Source of the DNA: Omphalotus guepiniiformis
Taxonomy: Eukaryota > Basidiomycota > Agaricomycetes > Agaricales > Omphalotaceae
Direction: 5' to 3'
DNA length: 64,000 bases
Assembly (NCBI GenBank): GCA_028554645.1
Contig: JAQOOI010000079.1
Location: 1,984,001 to 2,048,000, forward strand
Shown in pieces: positions 12,816 to 25,832 of the stretch (within the stretch, counting starts at the first letter, position 1; each line of letters opens with the position of its first letter). The notes under the pieces were generated by a model. That model searched no databases. It was not told the DNA's origin and saw nothing but the letters and a program-made list of their open reading frames with translations. A program made the translations under genes and the position numbers.

Positions 12816-15800
12816 TTATGATATGCCATCGTTCGTGTCTACCCTGCGAACACGCCGACGACGACGACTACGGGAACAGTGAAGGTACATCAGCGTTGAG
12901 CGCACCCACCAAAAACTAACCATCACATACCGAGGGAATAGCGGACCTCGAGGCATAACCCGCTCGTCCAAATCTAACGCGATATTCGTAGCTGCCTGCA
13001 ACCCCTACAGAAACAACCAACGCCTGATGAGTACCAAAATTCTTAGTAACACACTGAGACAACGAACCTCAATCCAACCAACAACATCAGACACGTCTCT
13101 TGCCTGCAACAAAAACTGCTCGCCTTCCATCCTCACCCGAATAACGTTCTTTCTCTTGAAATAATCATTTCCCAATCCGCTCTCAGCATTCTGCAGCGTA
13201 TAAGCTTTGATGAGATCGTTCTTATCAGGTTCCATGCACGTCGCACCAGGAGGAAACGCGCTTGTGACAGAGGCGCTGGTCGCTGGAGTGCGTGTTCCAC
13301 TCCGCGTACTGATTCGCGATGCACTGGGAGCGCCCTGGGACGATGCCATCGATGTGGAGGAAGGAATGGAGACATTGAGACTTCGATTCGATGTCGCAGA
13401 GGTACTGGTGGCAGTCGATTCCTCGGTACCAGACACAAATACAGACGTCGACGAGCCGCCGAACGACGGTCTAGGTAGATTGAACGACGACCTGCTCGCA
13501 CCCGTCGACTTTGGTGCGTTCATCACATCGCTTTGAGATCGATGATGAGGCTTGAGCAAGTTGACCAGCCTCGAACGAGAAGTCGGCGGAGGCTGTGGTT
13601 GCTGTGGTGGATTCCCAGCTGCAGAATCCCTATCTCCGCATCTATCTCTCGGGTTTGGTAGACGAATCTCCGTATGAGATATAACACCACGTTCACCCGC
13701 CAGCTTCTCAGCTCTCAACCTGTCATACTCTTCCTGTTGCTCCAAGGCATTCCCCGGGCCCGATGTCCTAGCACTGATACCAACCGTCGTTGAATCTGTA
13801 CCGGACACACCGCCAACACCATTCCCCAAGCTCACATCACCAACACCCACCCTTCTCTCCCACCAATCAACAACTTTCTTTGTCTTGGCTTGTGGAGGTG
13901 GACATCGATAGACCCTAAAAACCGTCCCTTCGAGCTCGCAAATAACTCTTCTCCACTTGCGGTCTTTCGCTTGCACGCCAGGCTTCGAGAACTCCATCTT
14001 GCGCGGCATGATCGCCCGCAGATATAAGCTATTCGAGTAAGGCGGAAGCGGCTCGTGGTCATCGTCAGACGGTGGCAAATTTGGCGGTGTTTCTGAGATA
14101 TGACGATAATTTGGATGGAGGAAGGATGGGTAGGGAGGTGGAGGAGATGAGGCGTTGAAAGTGGGCATCGAGCGCCTACGCAATAGGGTACCCGCAGCCG
14201 ATGAAGGGCGAGCAGAGCTGGCTGGAGGACGAACATGTATAGGGACCTGGGTTTGAGGGTGAGGATGCTCCTGAGAGGCATGTGGAGGGGCAGTGGTTGG
14301 TAGAACGCCAGTACGCGAACCTATCCTTGGCTCTCGAGGTTCCTCCGTTATATTAAGCGCATCAGAACGTGTCGGGAAATGAGATGAAGAAACCTTGTGT
14401 TTCAGAAGCACACTCGGCACCTCCACTTGTGGTTTCCCATCTTGTACCTTCTTAATCCCGCCAGCGTGATCCAAAACTCCATCTTCAGCCATATTTTCAC
14501 CTTCTTTCACGTCCTCCATCTCCGTGCTTAACTTCTCATCCCCATCCCCCTTTTTCCGATCCACACCCATGCCTAAGCCTGGTATGTCAATCATACTCCT
14601 CGATGCATGCTTATACAAACCCGGCTTGCCAGGCATACGCAATGGTGTATTCATAGTCATCGCCATTGGGATATGAGAAGCACGAGGAGTCATCGGTAGA
14701 GGTAAGGGAATGTCCATTGGCCTTGGCGTCTTGGCTGAAGGAGTTTGCGGGCGTGTTGCTACTGACGATGGTCCAGCAGCAGCAGATCCATGCGTCATCG
14801 AAAAGTAATCACTCTTCGACATCTGTATGGGCGTCTTCCTCGGATCATGCGAATGGGCTTTGCCCTTACCCTTGACATTAGTGGCAGGCATACCAGGTGG
14901 TCGATCGAGGAACGACCAGTCGACCCCAGAGATATCTATCATGGGTAGATCTGACTGATGACTCTCGACAGACGGCGCGCTATCATTAATCGACCGGTGC
15001 TCCTCGTCATCTTCATCCTCGCCCTCTGTCGTCTCAGGCTCAATCTCCGCCTCTTGCTCCATGTCCATGTCCATTTCCATCTCTTCATCAGACATGAAGT
15101 CATCCATCTCCTCCATATCACTGTTACTCTCCTCTTCCTCTTCACAATTGTTGGGCCCAGCCATAGGCAAGGAAGGCATATGCCTAAGCTGTCTATGACT
15201 CTCCATTCGGGCATGATGCGCATCCATGCCAGTAAGACTGTCCCTTCTGAATGAAGTCGGTGGATGCGCACCCTCACTTGCAGAGACTCCATGCACTCCA
15301 CCAGCATTCGCGCTGCCGCTCGCGAGTTCTCCAGCGACCTTCACCGTCGGCAAAGGCAGTATAGGAAAAGTCGGCTGCCTAATGATGATTGAAGGAGAAA
15401 ATCTAGCGCTGGCGCTCTCGCCCTCTGACATAGCCAGATTGAATTTATTCCCCGGCATAATCATCGTAAGGCGAGGGTGCCGAGGGTGCCGCGACGGCAG
15501 GGAAAGAGAATTGGCCAGAGGTGTGGTCGGAGAAGTTGAGGGCCGTTTTACGAATGGAACCCGTCCTGGCGAGGTCGTGAGATGGGGAACCTGGGGTGGC
15601 GGCGCAGGCAGAGGTCTGCTAGGAAAAGGAGTTGACGAGTTCCCAGATGGTACGCTTTTCGCATTTGGAGAGAATTCGACAATTGATGAAGATTTCGTAG
15701 GCTTAGAGTGGGATGGCGAGTGGGATGGCGAAGGGGCGTTGGTCGATGAATCAGGAGTGTTTGAATGTGGTGTTGAGCTCGCATGAGATGAGCCGGAATC

Positions 15801-16733
15801 TTCAGATTCGTCAGACGACGAGGCAGCGGACGAGACGCCTGTGCTGGCCGTAGGCAAATTCGGAGGAGAAGGTAGTTCTATCGGTGCCTCTGGCAAGACT
15901 TTATCACGACATGCATCTGACAACATGACCGTAGTACCTGAGGATGTTGAAAGCGTAGATCCAGAAGTGGTGGGTCGTGTTGTAACAGAGTGGTTGTCCT
16001 GTTTAAGCTCTAAAGTCTTAGCAGGAGGTATAGGACCAGCCTGCGTCGGTGACTGTAAAGAATGTGTAGAATGGTCCGTCGTCAAAGCGAGGTTAAAGGT
16101 CTCTTTCCCTTCAATCGGGGGAGATGAGTGTGATGAGGAAAGTTGCGAAGCGACTGGCTGTGGCGAGCCCGATGCGAGAGATGTTCGTGGAAGCCCTTCC
16201 ACGCTCACGACAGCTGCTCCTACGTAAGGCGCTTGCGGCACTGCAGGTGATGAAACCGACATCTGGGGCAAATCCTTTGGCTGTGATTGCGCCGAGGACG
16301 CCCGACCCTGGGGGCGTTCTGGCGTAAAACCCGAACCGGAGTTACTATAAGAAGGTGATGATATGTCCATGTTCGGCATGCCATCCATACTAAGACCACG
16401 TCTACGGACAGACGCTGTACGTATCCCAGAACTGAAGTCAGTCTGAACAGACTCATCCTGTCGCATGGTGGAGCATCTCTCGGTGGGTTCTTGCGCAGAA
16501 GGTTTCTTTGTCTGAAGCCGGAAGCGATTCGAGAAGGTGAAAGTCGCGGTACGAGGAGATGAACCGCTTTCCCGACGATCGTTTTCAGATTCGGGCATGG
16601 GCATGGGCATGCTGGGCACAGCGAGCATTGGTGAGGACATGTAGGGTTTAGTTTGCATGTCGAGGTCCATGGAACGCGTCTGTCGAATCGGACTCATATT
16701 CATAAATGATTCCTCGATTTGTTCGTTGTCCAT
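12816..16733 (-). CDS. Large low-complexity protein with C-terminal split PH domain
   Basis: This is a 1263-residue protein from three exons (13068-16733, 12931-13004, 12816-12867). The first about 880 residues are Ser/Pro/Thr-rich and probably disordered, with an acidic run (repeated E and MDMDME) near 15010-15130 and many S-P sites. The C-terminal part looks like a pleckstrin-homology domain in two pieces. First-half strands include [20 protein letters not shown] (about 930-955). A Ser-rich insert of roughly 230 residues follows. The second half, [20 protein letters not shown], then has [17 protein letters not shown] as the C-terminal helix (about 1195-1240). It ends in an Arg-rich tail. 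A membrane or phosphoinositide-binding scaffold role is an inference. The first ATG in frame is at 16733; upstream in-frame sequence starts with GTG and was not used. No orthologue name is claimed. Confidence 0.8.
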
Positions 16734-18079
16734 TTTATTGTTCTTGCCTATCCGAAGCTTCTCTCGTAGAATCGACACCCTTTGAAAGATCTTACTGGCT
16801 TTGTTCTAAATGTATGCGATCATTCGTTCAGCTCTCCTAATCCCAAATTACTTGCCACATACCTGAAATATAGAACTCCTCGTCTGCATATGTGTTTTGT
16901 GATAACGATCCTGCAACTCCATTTACCAGCGACGAACGAAAAGACAGAGAAGAAATAAGAAAATGAAGTAACACAGCCAGAACGATCGCGACTAGTTTTG
17001 AGTTTGAAACTAGGAAATATCCGGAGAACGGGTAAAATCAGAGGCACTTCCGCGCCCCCGCTGTTGTCCTCGTCCGTTGTCGAGGACTGCGATAAATTAA
17101 GTGTGCTTGTCGTCGTCGGCAGTGAGCCCCGTGTAACGAATAGGAAATCAATCCAAGTATCGTCACAGTGGGATTCGACTCGCCTCTGGATCCAGATTTA
17201 GGTCCAAGGATGACAGCATGCCTTCTGCGGCAATTGGAATTCCCATTTGACAGAAAAGTCACGTGAAGACACGCAATTACTAAACCTGCTTAGTACCTTA
17301 ACAGCAGTATTACGGGATGTATGGAGAACTGATACGGCACGCTACATATGTCCTGGATTTATTTACCCTGAATTAGTGACGGTCGAACTCGGTCGAGTTC
17401 ACTTCCATGGCCACGAATTCAGAGCGCGTACTGAAAGGATTTTACGCGCTAATAATGACCCGGTGAAGGCTCACGTTGATGAGCGTCGTCGGGTGCAATC
17501 TTGACAAGCAACGAGGTTGAACGAGTCGAACCGATGGAGCAAATTTCATCATTCGTGGCCAAGCTACGAATACCCGGAGGGCCACGGTTGGGCCACGAGG
17601 CTGGCTACACCTTTTCCAAGTTTTTCTCCAAGTCCCGCGCTGGAGGCCAGGCATTACTCCTTGGAAGGATTGGACGACGACACTGCTTTACATCGAAAAC
17701 GAGAAATTCCGGTACACGAAAAAAGCGAAACTTGGCATGCCGTAGAGCCGACGTATTCAGATTGAATGATAGAAGCTCGATAATCAGTTTAGATTTGATC
17801 ATATACATACACAGTTCGTATCTTACACGTCTGCTAGGAGAATGTCGCAGACTCGAGAAATTATATTGTTCATGTGAGAGTGGACCCGAAAGTGATCGAG
17901 GCGACAAAGCTAGAACCGGGCTAAAACCGCTTCGATGGGAAGATGTTGTCTGGATGTCTGGGAAAGACAGTCAATTGAATCAAGGAAGGCCGAGAATAGC
18001 TATCAAGTACGGTTTGTAAGGATAGCTGAAGAGACCAAGCAGCAATGCCGACTTACACAGTGCCCATAGTGCCCAACTC
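16734..18079. other. Intergenic region, no convincing gene
   Basis: About 1.35 kb lie upstream of the PH-domain gene. A plus-strand open frame at 17501-18019 exists, but it has no recognisable motif, start context or splice support and is probably fortuitous. Confidence 0.45.
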
Positions 18080-19356
18080 TCAATATGTCGCGTTTAACCG
18101 CATGTCAATATACTCTCCGGCATTGATAGGCTGATATTTCTTGGGTCTGTCAGGCCCGAAGCACCCCGGTAAGCAATCAATCGTCTTTTCCTTGTCTGCA
18201 GACATGAACTACAACAAGATCAGGAGCGGAATCAGCTCAATGAACGGATAGACACGGAAAACAGCAGCATATAACAAAGCACTCACATAAGGAATTGAAA
18301 ACCTCTCCCTAGTTATCCCGGTATCCCCTTCCTTCCTAGGGGGCCCACGTACACGATGCAAGGTCGATTTCAGTGTGTCGTTGGACCACCTCATCAAGAA
18401 ATCCCCAATGTTAAATACTATTGCACCCTTCACCGGTGGCGCAGGTATGAACACCCCAGGCTGTCCCGGACTTTCAACTTCAAGTCCACCACAATCATCC
18501 TGGAACAACAACGTTCCTGTCCCGAAATCCGTGTGCGCTCCGATCCTCCCTTTCTTTCCACTCTCAAACACCTCCGACGGTGCCTCAGGGTAATGCAATA
18601 GCCTGAGCTGATTGTCCGCTTTCTCATGATAGTGCAAAAAGAAATCTCTCTCTAGGCCCATACCAATCGCTAGAGCGGGAAGTAAGCGTGTCATTTGGAA
18701 TTGACGACAGGTGTTGAAGAACAACATGGCGTAGGCTTTGAAACCGGGGAAGTCGGATTCGGGAATCCAGACATTCTGGAGGTGATCGGACCCTTCGTTG
18801 CCCATGTCGAAGGATTCTTTGAAGTCGGGGAATTTGCCGGTGCGGATGGCGTTAATCTCATTCGGGTCAAAGACCATTTGGGATACTTGTTCAACACCGA
18901 TCTGTAGGTACATGCCTAAGCACGGAAAATAAGGGGTCCGGCGAGCAGTTTGTTACGCACCCCACTGTACCCTCGATGGTTCCAGCCCTCCGGAGGATGA
19001 GGTGCCTTCATTTTAACCTCGCTTGGGAGGGCGAACAATCTAGCCGACTATCGAAACGAGCTCAGGTCATCAGAGATTGGTTTTGACGAGTAACATAGTG
19101 TCGCACCCATTCAAACATCTCATCGATCTTATCCTGTGGAATACCGGTGTTGATCAGGTAGGCAAATCCAACGTCACGGCATGCTACATAAAACTGTTGC
19201 CCAACAGCGCGCGCCTCCTAGATAGCGACAAGCACAAGCAGTAAGCAGGACGAATTGGCATGCTAAGAAGAAAGAATATCAACTGACATCGGTGGTGCCA
19301 TCGCCAAAGTTCGCAAAGTCAATCGTAGGAAGACCAGCAAGTAAAGCTCCCGGCAT
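18080..19356 (-). CDS. 2-oxoglutarate/Fe(II) dioxygenase, isopenicillin-N-synthase-like
   Basis: This is a soluble oxygenase that would hydroxylate a small substrate using O2, Fe(II) and 2-oxoglutarate. Five exons, all phase 0 (19288-19356, 19107-19217, 18961-19047, 18287-18901, 18080-18208), give 336 residues, a typical length. The start MPGALLAGLPTIDFANFGDG has the family P-x-I-D-F pattern. The iron ligands are H212 and D214 (in GAHTDFG) and H271 (in STLHRV). R289-x-S291 (RFS) is the 2-oxoglutarate clamp. The DIOX_N region has FALPSEVKMKAPHPPEGW and HRGYSG. That resemblance to thymine/pyrimidine-type fungal dioxygenases, together with the divergent nucleobase permease next door, suggests pyrimidine salvage. 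The substrate remains an inference. Confidence 0.9.
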
Positions 19357-20369
19357 CGTTCAAATAGTTTGAAGGGCAGGAGATCCTGTGACTATTATAT
19401 ATGAGTATTATCAAGCTGGTATCAGGTAGAGTTGGCCTAGAATACTGGTACCCACTTACTACATATAGTGATTCCAGCGACCCTACGGATTTCACTATGG
19501 ACGCGGCCAACACCCAGATAAGGGATAGTTATTTTTGAAAGAGGTAATTGCGACCGTCGGAAATTTGTGAATATTAAGTTGAGAACTAATTTAGAGACAT
19601 AGAAGGTGAATAAAGGTTTTGGACGATTGAAGTATGAGTATGAGCAGCTCGAGTAGCTGTCCCTTCAAGTTCAACGTCAGAAAAGAGTTCAGTGGAACAA
19701 TTTCTAGCGGAAGAAGTTCTGCTTAATAATATGAAGTACACGTGACGTAAGGGCTCGGACCGAAAGGGCCGTGCTGAAGTCGTTGTCTCCCGCGGCGAGC
19801 AACGTCGGCGGGCGCGTTCAACCACTTCATGCTTACTATCTCGACCAGAGCTCCACCCCAATAGGTTTTTCTGAAGGCTTGGAGGAAGTAGAGATAAGGC
19901 AAGCACCTCACCTGATTGGAAAGTAGAGCCTAAGATTCGAATATCATTCCAGCTGTCAATGTCATTCCATTATTCCAAGGAACCAAGAGCTTATATTTTC
20001 CCTGGGCCACCAGTCACTACGTATGTATGTACATGCCGCCGGTCAACCAAGACGATTCTCGGACGCTTAATTCTCCAAATTCGCTCGGGAAGATAAGCCA
20101 CCTCAGGTACCCATCTTGGCACCATTTTCAGACTCGTCTGGCAGCTCATCTGCTACGCCTACGCCGTACTCCGATAAGATAGAAAGAATATCATCATTTC
20201 CACAATTCCAGGGGTCCAGGACCAGGCGCTCGATGATTTACAGTCTCGCCGGCCGGCGAATCTCCTCTAATCAATAACCTGTCACGGAGTCATATGCTTC
20301 TACACTTAGTCGACGCTGATCCATACTAAGCGTTACTTAAAAGAGCGTTCCTGCGGGTCTCTGCAAACG
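19357..20369. other. Divergent promoter region of dioxygenase and NCS1 permease
   Basis: About 1 kb separate two divergent start codons. No gene is seen. The arrangement would allow co-regulation of the two genes. Confidence 0.5.
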
Positions 20370-23355
20370 ATGACGACCCCAATGCCCCAAAGCGGCGAAA
20401 CCTTGTCCTATACCTCTGCTCACGACTCAAGGGACCCTGCTACGCCGTGGAAACGCTTTCTCAAGCATATCGAAGTCCCCATCGACGTTGACGCGCATTA
20501 CAAGAATGACGTACTTTTTTTTCGTTTTTATTGAATGTTGATGCAATGTGCTGACAATTTGACGAATAGCACTGGACGAACAGGGATTTGATCCCGATGC
20601 CTGCAGACAGGCGCACATACAAGATCTGGTCGTATTTCATCTATTGGTGTATCTCTGGGATGTGTATTAGTGCTTACACTACGGGGTCGACACTTCTTGC
20701 ATATGGACTTACGCCAGGGCAAGCAATAGGCGCCTTGGTTGTTGGGGCTTTTTGTACGGGTTTGTTGTCAGTGGCTTGTGGGTGGATGGGAGAGAGGTAC
20801 GTTGAGATCGAGAATAATTTGCTTTGCCATGTGCTGATGCATTTCGGAACCTTTTTCTTCGGCAGACATCACATCGGGTTTACGGTGTCTTCTAGATTCA
20901 CCTGGGGCATGAGGTGGGTTCTCGGGATCCATTCGACGTTGGACTCGTGTTGAAGAAAAACCGTAGAGGAGCATACTTTCCCGTACTCATTCGTACATTC
21001 TCGTGAGTCTTGTTTGCACATTAAGAGTGCTGCTCTCTGAATTTACGATGGGCGGCTTTAGAACAATCTTGTAAGCTTGTCATGTGCAGAAGAGGACCAA
21101 CACTCACCGTTTGATAGCTGGGATGGTCTGCAGGCATATTGGGGTGGTCAAGGTATGTCGCAGTAGTTCGCGATAACTTTCGCTGCCTGATGACGGATGT
21201 GTGCTACTCCAGCGGTCACCGTGAGTGTTCCTCTAGCTTCTATCAGCGCATATATTGAGGCAAATACGACAAGGTCACGCTTGGAGCCATCATTACTGGT
21301 AGGCCTTACCACTCTCACTCGACAGAACGAGACGACTGATCCTACAAACTTCAGGTCTCGCGCACTTGTAAATCCAATTCATTCCGTCCATCATGACTTC
21401 TTGTTCATTTCGCTTGTGTTTCAAGGGACCAAACACTGGCAGGCGGTGTTCTCTTGACAAAAGATTTGATTGGAATGATGTGCATCTCATTTTCGCTTCA
21501 GAGCATCCTCATCACGCGCTAATTGAGATTTTAGCATCTACTACATATTCTTTATTGCCATCATGCGTATACCTCCGGAGAGACTTCAGAAGCCTTTCAT
21601 CATTTCTTCTATTTTGTTCGGAGGAACGTGAGTTCCTATTGCCACTTTTTTCGCTGGATGCGCATTGCTGACTGGCTCCATCTTAGTCTTATTGGTCTCC
21701 TTGCGTGGGCTGTCTCTAATACACATGGTGCTGGTCCCATGTTCAAAGAACCTGGGTCTCCGGCACATGGAAGTATTGGATGGTCGATGATGTTTGGTAT
21801 CACCTCTGTCCTCGGCGCATGGTAGGATGAAGCCTTGATGTCATGACTGTTGTACTAACAGATACTTATAGGGGCGGAGGGACCCTGGGACAGAGTGACT
21901 GGACGAGGTATGCAAACAGGCCTTGTCAGTGATATTCAGAGTTTTCCGTTTCAAATGTCTTTCCTGACCGGTTTCATCAGATGCACCTACACTATCACAG
22001 CTTGTGGCCGCGTACGTGTTTAAATATCAAGACCTCAATCTTTGCCCTGAATTAACATTCATCATTTACTTGATATGTAGCCCCTTGACTATCATTGTTA
22101 CTGCCATCGTTGGCATCATTGTCACGTCTTGCGGAGAACAGATTATAGGCGAGGTCATTTGGCAGCCCTTCCAGCTGCTTGCGAGAATACAAGATTTCTA
22201 GTGCGTTCCCAATCTCGTTTCCGGAATCTTTTGACTGATTCCTCTGTTCTCCAGTGGAGACTCACCTAGAGGTACGTGCATTTTTCCCCGATCGTTTCTC
22301 AAAATTGACAATCTGGACTTTTATTTTTATTTCTCTAGCGCGTGCTGCAGTGTTAGTATTTCAATGTTACTCTCAAGCTAGGACCGACAGCTAATTGTGA
22401 CCTTTCGTTGAAATAGATTCTTCGCAGGTCTGGGATGTGTTTGCGCTCAACTTGGCATTAGTATTGTGCTGAACTCGGTCAGCGCTGGGATGGACCTTGC
22501 GTAAGTCCTGCATTATTTGGGTCTTCTGTATTCCTGAATTCATGTTTGAAACTTAGTGGTCTTATGCCGTTAGTTGCTTTCTTTCGCGAGCTTCGGGTAG
22601 CGGACTCACTGAATGGCCGGTACTTTTAGGAAATACCTGAATATTCGTAGAGGAGCATATATTCTTGCTTTTGCGGGGGTTGTGTCTAATCCATGGCAGT
22701 ACCTCTCGAATGCGAGCACTTTCCTCACGGTGTTGTCGGGCTTTGGAATTTTCAGTGCGTTTCGCTCCTCTCCATGAAGGCCTTCTGACTAACGCGACCA
22801 ACCCTAGTGGCGCCATTTACAGGCGTGATGCTCGCTGATTACCTCGTCGTACGTCGGTGTGTGATCAAGCTAGAGGATTGCTATGTGGGGGATAAGGAAT
22901 CTATATATTGGTTCGTCGAATGGGAATCCCTGGTCTGTGTCATGAGATGAAACTCAACTCGCTGGATTTACAGGTATTTCCATGGATTCCATTGGCGAGC
23001 CTTGCTGGCTTGGGTGATTGGAGTGTTCCCTACTATGCCCGGACTCATTATGACGGTCAGAGATCCGACCCTGTATAATTCATGGGTTAAGACGTTTAAC
23101 ATCGCGTTCTTCGTTGGTGGGTGTTATTTTCAATGTATCTTGCTTCCCATCCAATAGCTAACCTACGAAACAATAGGCATAACAGTGGCTTTTACCGCGT
23201 TTTCTGTCATTTGTTTCATTTCGCCTCCTCCTGGAGTAGGTATTGGGTCAAATCATCATGACGATACGATGAAGTTTGGGTTGGTTGATGAGGATAGTAC
23301 TATGGACAGTATTGGTGATCAGAAGGAGTTTGTAGCAGAGGTTCTGAAGGTGTAA
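20370..23355 (+). CDS. NCS1-family nucleobase/nucleoside permease (Fur-type)
   Basis: This is a plasma-membrane proton symporter for a nucleobase or related compound (uracil, allantoin or uridine type). Twenty-two exons join with consistent phases to 1695 bases, or 564 residues, the normal family size. Exon 6 is only 8 bases (21213-21220), and others are 12-17 bases. Family markers are NRDLIPMPADRRTYKIWSYF at the N terminus, STLLAYGLTPGQAIGALVVG, HHIGFTVSSRFTWGMRGAYF, LQAYWGGQAVTVTLGAIITG, GQSDWTRYANRPYAPTLSQL and a late PLTIIVTAIVG helix. The C terminus is hydrophilic. No paralogue is in the window. It is divergent from the dioxygenase gene and is followed by an FAD oxidoreductase in the same direction 283 bases downstream. 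The exact substrate cannot be read from sequence. Confidence 0.9.
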
Positions 23356-23638
23356 AAGTGTAATTTATGTTACGATAGTTATGTTGCAGCTACGATTCTG
23401 TACACGTTTGGCATTCTTAGAGTCGAGAGACTCCGAAGAGTAGACGTTACCCCGAGGCCAAAAAGTTGAATAACATTTTGCCGGTTAGGCAGATATGCCG
23501 GTGGATCCTCTTCTGCAGGGACTGGCTTGAATTGTCCGTGTCTTCGCCTTCTCTCTCATTATATCTGCTCGCAGTCAATGCGTTATCTATCTCCTTTAAA
23601 TGGGGACATGATTGGCTGTTATGATATGATTTTATTGA

Positions 23639-25445
23639 ATGCTCGCCCCGAAAGTCTCAGCAAGTCACTATCCAGAGTCGATGTATTACGAGGCGGAGAC
23701 ATATCCTAGTCCAGGATACCCAGTCGACAATCCATGTCTCTCATTTTGGCTGCAAGGAACACGTTCTTCTCCATTACTCGGTCATCGGACGACAGAGGTT
23801 CTGCCAACTAGCGCAGATGTCGTTATCATAGGCTCTGGAATTACAGGCGCGGCTACTGCGTATTACCTGTTCACAGACGGGCCTGAGGAGAAGCGGCCAA
23901 AGACGGTGGTCATGTTGGAAGCGAGAGAGGTCTGTGAGGGAGCTACAGGTCGGAATGGAGGACATTGCAGGCCTGATTGCTTTCAAGGTGAGGATGCTGT
24001 TTTACCCTCGTTGGAAGGTCGATGACTGAGAACGTTGGTTGGTTGTTATGTAGGGTATTCGCGATATAAGAAGCTGTTCGGGAAGGATCAGGCTCTCAAA
24101 ATCATTCAACAAGAAATGGTGTGTGCTATACTCGTAGAAAATGATTCTATACTAAAGCCAAACAAAATCTCAGGTTAACTTGAACCTTATCACAGAACTC
24201 GTGGAGAAGGAGAATATTGCCTGTGATTTCTGGCGAGGGAAAACATTTGATGTCCCTCTGGACGACGAATCTGCTAAGCTCAAGACTAAAGCTTTCGAAG
24301 AGTTCAAGAACGATGGTGGTTCCGTAGACGGGGTTGTGGAGTATATAACCGACTCTGTGGAAGCGAAACGCGTCCGTTTATCTTCTTTGTACCCTTCAGA
24401 CTCAGTTGACGAGATTATAGGCTACTCGAATGCCAGACGCAGTCTTGGCAGCTTCTTTCCCTGCGGCTTCCTTATGGCCATACAAGCTCGTAACGCATCT
24501 CATCCAGCTATGTCTCGACAAACACACTTTGAATCTGCAGACATCTACGCCTGTGTTATCGGTAAAGGAGGGTGCCAACGGTGGTTGGATGGTCGAAACT
24601 CCGCGAGGGAGCATCAGTGCTTCTAAAGTGGTATATGCGACGAATGCCTTCACCGCAACTCTCTTACCAGAATTTACGGGTGGGATCGTTCCTGGTCAAG
24701 GCCAGTGTTCTGCAATCGTGCCTACGAGATCATTCTCGGGGTCCCATGCCCTCTCACATACTTATGCGTACTCGTGGGGTCCGGTAAATTGCTCATCTTT
24801 CCTTTTCGCTGATAGTCAAAATTGAGGCTCTTTATAGAGGGCGTACGACTACATGATTCAGCGACCTCGGGATGGTATCATCATTCTCGGAGGAGGGAAA
24901 CAAGAGGTTCCGTATAAAAGGCTGGCGGTGACGGATGATTCAGTAAAGCAGCCTGAGATCACGGAGTATTTCAAGACGGTGATGAAGGAGAGGTTTGAAG
25001 GCTGGGGCACTGAGGTCTTAGGAGAAAGGTTGCTATATGATTGGACAGGTTCGTCTGTTCACACTCAAAGATGATCTCATTAGTTCTGACGTCTCGATAT
25101 CAGGAATCATGGGCTACACCCCTGAGAGTGAGCTTTGACGTCAGTGCCTCAAACCGCATACTCTGAGCCCTTCTCTCCGTCCCTTCCAGATGTCCCCTTC
25201 GTGGGTGAATTGCACGGAAAGCCGGGCGCTTATATATGCGCAGGTCATTGTGGACATGGTGATAAATACATTCTTCTTTAGATATCCCTTCAGCTGACTT
25301 TCATCATGCTCATACAGGAATGGCTCGTATCGTGTCTTGTGCCAGGGGTTTGGCTGCGATAACGAGAGGAGAGCTTTGGAAGACTACCGATTTGCCGGAA
25401 TGTTTCCAACCAACGCCCGAGAGGCTGGCGAAGTTTTCGCACTAG
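23639..25445 (+). CDS. FAD-dependent oxidoreductase, DAO family
   Basis: This is a D-amino-acid-oxidase-fold flavoenzyme expected to oxidise an amine or amino acid. Eight exons (23639-23987, 24054-24118, 24174-24371, 24421-24783, 24838-25048, 25104-25127, 25190-25258, 25318-25445) give 468 residues. The dinucleotide-binding motif DVVIIGSGITGAATAYYL (G65-x-G67-x-x-G70) is followed by LEAREVCEGATGRNGGHC, the typical flavin-binding extension of this family. The late motif VPFVGELHGKPGAYICAGHC, ending in GHGMARIVSCARGLA, is the C-terminal FAD-binding block. About 55 residues precede the Rossmann fold, and no signal peptide is obvious. It resembles fungal FAD oxidoreductases often found beside transporters. 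The substrate is unknown. Confidence 0.9.
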
Positions 25446-25832
25446 GTTCGAAAGAAGGGCGTCGAATCTATGGGAGTATTATCAGTAACGTACGAGATCG
25501 AATGAGAGAAGTTTTTCTTCAACTCTATCATGCACGAGTCTTGAAAAATTTGATTTCTACAGCCAATGCAACTACTTTGGTCTTTCGACAGCGATTAACA
25601 CCGAGATATCGATCATGCAAGAAGCATCCGTTCTGCTGGCTGACCTTGTGGAATTAACCATTCAGAGACAATCATCTTCCAACGATGTGTCTTTGACTTT
25701 TAACTTGAGGACGGACCGCTTCATACCGTCAAGCATATCACCTGAATGGAATCTCTATTCATCCAAATCGCGAGGGCAGTATAAGTATTCTTACATCATT
25801 GTGTTTCTGGTGCTTTTCTCCAGATACCTACC
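25446..25832 (+). other. Upstream region of second sugar transporter
   Basis: This is the space between two genes in the same direction. It holds a TATA-like site at 25780 and a pyrimidine tract just before the ATG. Nothing else is recognised. Confidence 0.5.
25780..25787 (+). promoter_or_regulatory. Putative TATA box of second sugar transporter
   Basis: TATAAGTA lies about 50 bases upstream of the ATG at 25833. Sequence and spacing fit a TATA element. Confidence 0.35.

Noticed and set aside
15226..15786. Plus-strand open frame of 186 codons
   Set aside because: It is the antisense shadow of the low-complexity part of the PH-domain gene.
13005..16778. Start of the PH-domain gene at 16778
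   Set aside because: That codon is GTG; the first ATG in frame is 16733 and no upstream exon joins convincingly.
17501..18019. Plus-strand open frame of 172 codons
   Set aside because: No motif, no splice support and atypical composition; it lies in an intergenic region and is probably fortuitous.
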